Positions 1 through 4,906 of a stretch of DNA of 7,469 bases are shown piece by piece. This DNA is from Fidelibacterota bacterium UBA6817 (GTDB taxonomy: Bacteria > Fidelibacterota > Fidelibacteria > Fidelibacterales > Fidelibacteraceae). Under the pieces are notes generated by a model. It was not told the DNA's origin, ran no database searches, and saw only the letters and a list, made by a program, of their open reading frames with translations. The stretch lies in contig DKER01000060.1 in the NCBI GenBank assembly GCA_002452555.1, positions 1 through 7,469 of the forward strand, read 5' to 3'. Each line of letters opens with the position of its first letter. The stretch's first letter is position 1. The position numbers were made by a program, and so were the translations under genes.

Positions 1-24
1 TCAGAGGTTCAGAGGTTCAGAGGT
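1..24. repeat. 8-bp tandem repeat, three copies of TCAGAGGT
   Basis: Three perfect TCAGAGGT units sit at the left edge and may continue outside the window. A decayed partial copy (TGAGAAGGG) follows at 25-33. Positions 25-40 hold no gene or other signal. The unit length and sequence differ from the 7-bp array that begins at 41, so two separate slippage-type arrays lie side by side. Confidence 0.85.
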
Positions 25-40
25 TGAGAAGGGTTCTGTC

Positions 41-128
41 GACTGCCGACTGCCGACTGTCCACTGACTACCGGCTACCGGCTACCGACTACCGGCTACC
101 GGCTACCGGCTACCGGCTACTGGCTACT
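41..128. repeat. Compound 7-bp tandem array, consensus GRCTRCC
   Basis: Reading the plus strand: GACTGCC, GACTGCC, GACTGTC (41-61), a truncated CACT (62-65), then nine units at 66-128: GACTACC, GGCTACC twice, GACTACC, GGCTACC three times, GGCTACT twice. All full units fit G-purine-C-T-purine-C-C with at most one late T. Neighbouring CCGG tetramers (CCGG-CTA-CCGG) could make short 4-bp hairpins, but there is no T tract, so this is not a recognisable intrinsic terminator. The array covers the tadA stop codon and its 3' untranslated region. Mechanism is inferred to be slippage expansion; no function can be read directly. Confidence 0.95.
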
Positions 129-618
129 GGACAGGCTGCCGCCCTCTGAGCTGATTAAAAAAAGCCGACATCAGTGAATGTACTTGTTCGCGCATATATC
201 CGCTGAAAACCCGGACACGGTGATTAAGGCGCGGATCTTCGCACAGGTGAAACAAGGAGTCGCAGGCTCCGGCTTTAGGATCTTCAAGCGCATAGACAAC
301 AGAATGGATTCGTGCATTAATCATGGCACCGGCACACATGGGACAGGGTTCAAGCGTAACATACAGGACAGCATTTTCCAGACGCCAGGATTTAAGACTG
401 GCTGATGCTGCCGTTATGGCGAGGATTTCTGCATGAGCCGTGGCATCCTGCAGCGTCTCACATAAGTTGTGTCCCTTCCCGATTATTCGGTTATTCAAAA
501 CAATAACCGCACCAACAGGGACTTCCCCTTCTTCAAAAGCTTTTTCTGCTTCCTGATACGCAAATCGCATCCAATAAAGATGCGAATAGATATCAATCAT
601 TGAATCTTCTTCAGCCAT
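124..618 (-). CDS. tadA: tRNA-specific adenosine(34) deaminase
   Basis: Zinc deaminase that converts adenosine-34 to inosine in the anticodon of tRNA-Arg(ACG), letting one tRNA read CGU, CGC and CGA. Signatures: EGEVPVGAV (30-38), GKGHN (47-51), the HAE motif (His62 zinc ligand, Glu64 catalytic), PCPMC (Cys92 and Cys95 zinc ligands) and DPKAGACDSL then DPRLNHRV, which separate TadA from cytidine and guanine deaminases. 164 residues is typical. The start is uncertain: ATG 618 lies 6 nt after the aminotransferase stop with only a weak A-rich leader, while ATG 600 (Met7) has GAAGAAG 5 nt upstream and would also give a normal N-terminus. The last codon (CAG, Gln) and the TAG stop fall inside the 7-bp tandem array at 41-128, so the extreme C-terminus after about GRQ may be repeat-derived; the catalytic domain is unaffected. 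Last gene of the run. Confidence 0.97.
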   Translation of the reverse strand: MAEEDSMIDIYSHLYWMRFAYQEAEKAFEEGEVPVGAVIVLNNRIIGKGHNLCETLQDATAHAEILAITAASASLKSWRLENAVLYVTLEPCPMCAGAMINARIHSVVYALEDPKAGACDSLFHLCEDPRLNHRVRVFSGYMREQVHSLMSAFFNQLRGRQPVQ

Positions 619-624
619 GATTTC

Positions 625-1779
625 TTATTTTTTATTTAAATCTGTCAAACACTGTCTAATACGTGCAAACCCATCCTGAATCGATTTTTCATCCGTAGCA
701 TAAGCAATCCTGATATATCCTTCCCCCTCTTCGCCAAAATAAACACCGGGTACGACTGCAACTTTATACTTTTCAAGGAGTAACCGGGAGAAATCCATAC
801 TATTGATCTCTTTTTTACAATACTTCTGATAATTCAGAAAAAGAAAATAACCGCCCAACGGTGTGGTTGCGGCATAAAATTCATACTGAGTCAGTAATTC
901 CCGCATCAATTTTCTCCGGTTTGTCAGGATTGACAGTATTTTTTCCCGATGCTCATTACCCATCCCTTCCAGAATTCGGAGAGCAACACGCTGACTGATA
1001 GCAGGAGCGCATGTCGCTGAATAATTTCGGAGAAAATTGATTTGTTCAAAAATTTCATCGGATGTAATCATCCATCCGAGTCGCCAGCCCGTCATGGAAA
1101 AAAGCTTTGAAATACTGGTAAATGTAATCACATTCGCATTATACCCGGACAATGAATAATATTTGCTTTCGTACATGATTTCGCGATATGATTCATCCAC
1201 CATGCAGAGTATGCCCTTTTCCAAACAAATATCTGCAATATTTTCCAGGATTATACGGTCAATCACCTGCCCGGTAGGATCCATAGGCGTATTGAGTATC
1301 AATAAACGGGTTTTATCTGTAATAAGACTGCATAATCTTTCCGGTAAAACCGGAATTCGTTTATCAATTTGAACAGGGTATCGGACCGGTACAGCATCGG
1401 CAAGGCGGGTTACGGCATCGTAACTGGGATTACCGACGGCAGGAATAAGGATTTCATCCCCGTGATCCGTTAAAGTCATGATTCCTGAATAAAGCGCTTC
1501 CGAAGCACCGCCGGTCACTGACACGGAATACCCGGGTGTTTGAAGATTATAGGTTTGAGCTATGAGTTCCCGCAGTTGAGGCAATCCGGCTGTATCCGTA
1601 TAAGAAAGGTCTTCAGACAGCACAATCTCCTGTGCGGCGTTGCGGATATTGGCCGGCATGGGAAAATGAGGCTCGGATACGGCAAAATTAATGATATCCT
1701 TTGATACTTTTTGTGTAATGGACCAGTGACCGTAAAAGGTACTGCGGGCTAACTGTCGAATTTTGTCTTTTCCAATCAT
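625..1779 (-). CDS. PLP-dependent class I/II aminotransferase (AspAT superfamily, fold type I)
   Basis: Transfers an amino group between an amino acid and a 2-oxo acid using PLP; amino-acid specificity cannot be fixed from sequence. 384 residues, normal for the family. Visible landmarks: YTDTAGLPQLRELIA (60-74), the GGASEAL cofactor phosphate-binding turn (90-96), NTPMDPTG (163-170), VDESY (194-198; Asp195 contacts the pyridine N, Tyr198 the PLP O3'), and SISKLFSMTGWRLGW (222-236) with Schiff-base Lys225 and Arg233. Arg357 in GYIRIAYA is the expected substrate carboxylate-binding arginine. The normally conserved Asn of the NPTG motif is Asp167 (codon GAT at 1279-1281). ATG start at 1779 is 16 nt after the kinase stop; no clear Shine-Dalgarno precedes it, only AT-rich sequence, so it may depend on readthrough from the kinase gene or a non-SD mechanism. 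Aspartate, alanine or aromatic aminotransferase activity are all possible. Confidence 0.93.
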   Translation of the reverse strand: MIGKDKIRQLARSTFYGHWSITQKVSKDIINFAVSEPHFPMPANIRNAAQEIVLSEDLSYTDTAGLPQLRELIAQTYNLQTPGYSVSVTGGASEALYSGIMTLTDHGDEILIPAVGNPSYDAVTRLADAVPVRYPVQIDKRIPVLPERLCSLITDKTRLLILNTPMDPTGQVIDRIILENIADICLEKGILCMVDESYREIMYESKYYSLSGYNANVITFTSISKLFSMTGWRLGWMITSDEIFEQINFLRNYSATCAPAISQRVALRILEGMGNEHREKILSILTNRRKLMRELLTQYEFYAATTPLGGYFLFLNYQKYCKKEINSMDFSRLLLEKYKVAVVPGVYFGEEGEGYIRIAYATDEKSIQDGFARIRQCLTDLNKK

Positions 1780-1795
1780 AGATATGGATATTTAA

Positions 1796-3436
1796 TCAAT
1801 TATCCAGAGAACTTCCACCAATAAATTCACGAAGTATGGAAGTGGGCGGAATAACATCTGTCGGAAGTGGTAAGAACAACTCCAGGTATTTACTGATCCG
1901 AACGGCTTCTGCTTTGACCGGAGAATCCACAGGAACTTTATATAACAAAGGCAGAAGTCTGTGCCTGAAAACCGCCCATTCATATTCAAGGGCACTGTTG
2001 AACATCATATCTGCCTGTTCCTGAAACGGAAAGATCCACTTTTCTTCACCGGCACGGACCGATGGCCAACGTTTTAATGTATCTTCAACACTATATGAAC
2101 GGAACTGATAGTCTCTGAGCATTCGCCTGAGAAGACGTGTGTCCGATGTGCTGATACGGTTATAAATATTGAAATTAAGCTGTGTCAAGGCGCTGATATA
2201 AATTTTAAACACACTTTCACGATCAAGGTCTTCCGTTAATTTAGGATTAAGACCGTGAATCCCCTCAATAATAAGCACATCATCAGGTCCAAGGGTTGTA
2301 TAAATTTGAGACATTTCCCGTTTACCCGTATGAAAATTATAATGGGGAAGAATAACTTTTTTACCCATCAGCAGATCTGTCAGATTTTGACTGAGTAAAA
2401 CATGATCGACAACATAAAAATCTTCAAAATCAAGATTTCCTTTTTCATCCGGAACCAGTTTATCCCGGTCAATAAAATAATCATCGAGAGATATGTTCTT
2501 AACTCTCATTCCATTGATTCGAAGCTGGATTGTCAGTCTTTTCATAAAGGTGGTTTTTCCGGATGACGACGGTCCGGCCACAAAAACAAAATTAATTTTT
2601 TCTTTTTTGAATGAAATCGCATCTGCAATCTGCGCGATTTTCTTTTCATGCAGGGCTTCATACAAATGAATGGCATCTTTAAGGTCGCCTTTTTCAAGCC
2701 GTTCATTCAGATGATCAATATATTCAATACCTAACAGAACACCTCTTTTTTCACTTTCACGGAAAATGGAAAACAATTTAGGTGATTCACGGAAAGGCGG
2801 GAGAACGTCCGGAAAAAAACAGTTGGGAAACTGAATGACAAAACCGTCTGCATAGCTTTGGAGCCGGTAATGCTTGATATAACCTGTTTTAGCAATCAAG
2901 GGAGATAAAAACCAGTGGGGAAATCCGCAAATATCATAGACTTTGATGGTTTCAAACTGGGCCTGATTAAATATTTTGAAACGTCCCTGAGGGATTTTTT
3001 TAACTTCCTCCAGCGTCAATATCCTCTCTTCCATTTCGATATCCATTTCAATTATCCGGGACATCTTGGAGGAAATTTTCAGGATATAGTCATCCGGTAG
3101 GTTTTCCGGAGCCAAAGGCCTGCAGAAAAATCCGCCGCTGTATGAATATTCAACTGAGATTGTAACAGAAGGAAAAAGTGTCTCTGCTGCACACAGCATG
3201 ACAGCCGTTGTACTGATGGCTATGGCATTTGCACCTACGGATGATGAAACATCAAAAAAGTCAACGATTGTTGCCGTTTTGGGGATAGTGCTGTTCAGGC
3301 TGGCCGGATCACCGTCAACTGCCATAACAAGGATGTTTTCCCATTCATCGGGAAACGTCTTCCGGATTAAGTCCAATCCCTTTATGTCATTTTTCAGATC
3401 AATCTCTAATCGGTGTTCGCCATAACGAATCTGCAT
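1796..3436 (-). CDS. Uridine-kinase-like nucleoside kinase with N-terminal TGS/ThrRS-like domains
   Basis: The C-terminal half is a P-loop kinase of the uridine kinase/phosphoribulokinase superfamily, expected to phosphorylate a nucleoside with ATP (or GTP) in the cytoplasm. Walker A GPSSSGKTT is at 288-296 (Lys294). SLDDYF (316-321) matches the substrate-side acidic motif of uridine kinases, LPHYNF (363-368) the PxYDF-like motif, and VLIIEGIHGL (387-396) Walker B. Residues 1-60 resemble a TGS domain. About 65-210 resemble the ThrRS editing (second additional) domain: the ETLFP turn, then DICGFPH (168-174), which lines up with DLCRGPH of ThrRS, and TGYIKHYRL. This domain order is known in a described family of 540-560-residue bacterial proteins; 546 fits. 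Start ATG at 3436 has a GGAG site 6 nt upstream, 12 nt after gcvPB. Exact substrate is not readable from sequence, so no gene symbol is given; plain Udk is shorter and lacks the N-terminal half. Confidence 0.9.
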   Translation of the reverse strand: MQIRYGEHRLEIDLKNDIKGLDLIRKTFPDEWENILVMAVDGDPASLNSTIPKTATIVDFFDVSSSVGANAIAISTTAVMLCAAETLFPSVTISVEYSYSGGFFCRPLAPENLPDDYILKISSKMSRIIEMDIEMEERILTLEEVKKIPQGRFKIFNQAQFETIKVYDICGFPHWFLSPLIAKTGYIKHYRLQSYADGFVIQFPNCFFPDVLPPFRESPKLFSIFRESEKRGVLLGIEYIDHLNERLEKGDLKDAIHLYEALHEKKIAQIADAISFKKEKINFVFVAGPSSSGKTTFMKRLTIQLRINGMRVKNISLDDYFIDRDKLVPDEKGNLDFEDFYVVDHVLLSQNLTDLLMGKKVILPHYNFHTGKREMSQIYTTLGPDDVLIIEGIHGLNPKLTEDLDRESVFKIYISALTQLNFNIYNRISTSDTRLLRRMLRDYQFRSYSVEDTLKRWPSVRAGEEKWIFPFQEQADMMFNSALEYEWAVFRHRLLPLLYKVPVDSPVKAEAVRISKYLELFLPLPTDVIPPTSILREFIGGSSLDN

Positions 3437-3442
3437 AGTTTT

Positions 3443-3446
3443 CTCC
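3443..3446 (-). promoter_or_regulatory. Ribosome binding site of the nucleoside kinase gene
   Basis: GGAG lies 6 nt upstream of the ATG at 3436, in the 12-nt gap after the gcvPB TAA stop. It supports this start codon. Confidence 0.75.
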
Positions 3447-3448
3447 GG

Positions 3449-4897
3449 TTACATATCCTGCCAGCGAATAATCAGTTCACGATTGGCTTTACCTTCATCA
3501 AGGCGGGATACGGGTGTTGAGTAAGGTGCTTTTGTAACGAGTTCAGGATTCTCACTGATTTCCTTATCTATGGATATCAAAGCATCTGCAAAGTAATCCA
3601 GAGATGCTTTACTTTCGGTTTCAGTGGGTTCAATCATCAGGGCTTCATGGACAATCAGGGGGAAATAAACCGTTGGTGCATGAACACCATAATCCAAAAG
3701 CCGTTTTGCAATATCCAGTGTTCGGGCACCCTTTGCTTTTTGTCTGTCACCTGAAAAGACACATTCATGCATAGGAGTTTTTTCATAAGCGATCTGATAC
3801 ACATCCTCAAGTCGCTTTTTCAGGTAATTCGCACCGATGATTGCCCCTTGTGAAACTTTTTTTAACCCGTCCTCTCCCAGCATGCGGATATAGGTCCATG
3901 CTCGCAGAATCACGCCATAATTCCCCCAGAAAGAATGGATTTTTCCAATGGATTGGGGTAATTCCCAGTCAAAATAAAATGTTTCGTCTTTTTCCCGGAC
4001 CACCGGGACAGGAAGATACGGTAATAACTTTTCATTGACACCAATGGGACCGCTGCCCGGACCGCCCCCTCCATGGGGTGTGGAAAAAGTTTTGTGAAGA
4101 TTCAGATGTGTAATGTCAAAACCGGCATTGGCTGTTTTTACAATACCCAGCAAAGCATTCATGTTGGCACCATCCATATACATGAGTCCGTCAACGTCAT
4201 GGATCATCCGGCTGATCTGAACTACATTTTCCTCAAAAAGTCCCACTGTATTGGGATTGGTTAACATGAATCCGGCTACTTTTTCGTCAATATTCTCTTT
4301 TAAATCATCCAGATCAACCAATCCGTCTTTTGTGGATTTAACCTGCCTTACATCGAAACCGCCGATTGCTACGGAAGCAGGATTCGTTCCATGGGCAGAG
4401 TCGGGAATTAGAATAATATTTTTTTTATTCCCTTTCATCTTATGATATTGACGTATTATCATAACGCCTGTCAGTTCACCGTGGGAACCGGCAGCGGGTT
4501 GAAGTGTAAATCCAGCCATACCGGTGACGGCGCAGAGATAATTTTCAACATCTTTATATATCCGGAGTGCACCCTGTACGGTTTGAGCAGATTGGAGCGG
4601 ATGCAATTCTGTAAACTCAGCCATTCCTGCAACGGTTTCGTTTACTTTCGGATTATACTTCATGGTGCAGGATCCGAGCGGATACATCGCTTTGTCAACA
4701 TGATGATTTAATGTTGACAAATTTACGAAATGGCGAACCACTTCAGGGATACTGACCTGCGGCAATTCAGCAGGATTTTCACGCAAATAATCGTCAGGGA
4801 ATAATTCAGTCAGAGGTTTGGTCAGTACATCGCACGGCGGAAAACGTACGCCGCTTTTCCCGTCACTGGAAAGTTCAATTAATAGTTTTCTGTCCAT
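3449..4897 (-). CDS. gcvPB: Glycine dehydrogenase (decarboxylating), subunit 2 (P-protein beta)
   Basis: C-terminal half of the split P-protein of the glycine cleavage system. With GcvPA it decarboxylates glycine on PLP and passes the aminomethyl group to lipoylated GcvH. At 482 residues it has the usual length of split-type PB subunits. Visible signatures: the N-terminal STLNHHVDKAMYPLGSCTMKYNP block (61-83), DSAHGTNPASV (166-176), MDGANMNALLG (241-251), and the PLP-lysine motif NLHKTFSTPHGGGGPG with the Schiff-base lysine at Lys269. ATG start at 4897, 3 nt after the alaS stop, with a good AGGTGA ribosome site overlapping that stop, so the two genes are probably translationally coupled. The partner gcvPA usually sits directly upstream; here alaS does, so the complex must be completed from another locus. 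No truncation or frameshift is seen. Confidence 0.97.
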   Translation of the reverse strand: MDRKLLIELSSDGKSGVRFPPCDVLTKPLTELFPDDYLRENPAELPQVSIPEVVRHFVNLSTLNHHVDKAMYPLGSCTMKYNPKVNETVAGMAEFTELHPLQSAQTVQGALRIYKDVENYLCAVTGMAGFTLQPAAGSHGELTGVMIIRQYHKMKGNKKNIILIPDSAHGTNPASVAIGGFDVRQVKSTKDGLVDLDDLKENIDEKVAGFMLTNPNTVGLFEENVVQISRMIHDVDGLMYMDGANMNALLGIVKTANAGFDITHLNLHKTFSTPHGGGGPGSGPIGVNEKLLPYLPVPVVREKDETFYFDWELPQSIGKIHSFWGNYGVILRAWTYIRMLGEDGLKKVSQGAIIGANYLKKRLEDVYQIAYEKTPMHECVFSGDRQKAKGARTLDIAKRLLDYGVHAPTVYFPLIVHEALMIEPTETESKASLDYFADALISIDKEISENPELVTKAPYSTPVSRLDEGKANRELIIRWQDM

Positions 4898-4900
4898 ATT

Positions 4901-4906
4901 TCACCT
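4901..4906 (-). promoter_or_regulatory. Ribosome binding site of gcvPB overlapping the alaS stop
   Basis: Minus-strand AGGTGA ends 3 nt before the gcvPB ATG (its AGG core 6 nt before), and its TGA is the alaS stop codon. This supports the 4897 start and suggests coupling of gcvPB initiation to alaS termination. Confidence 0.8.

Noticed and set aside
41..128. CRISPR array
   Set aside because: Units are 7 bp with no spacers and no cas genes nearby; it is a simple tandem repeat.
66..128. Intrinsic terminator of the operon
   Set aside because: Only short CCGG-CTA-CCGG hairpins are possible and no T tract follows on the minus strand.
178..405. Plus-strand open frame opposite tadA
   Set aside because: It mirrors the conserved TadA frame, including the zinc motif codons, and has no independent support.
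3198..3425. Possible frameshift in the N-terminal region of the kinase
   Set aside because: The minus frame aligns smoothly with the expected TGS-like and ThrRS-like order (VDFFD, then ETLFP, then GGFFC), so no shift is needed; the plus-strand frame there is a shadow.
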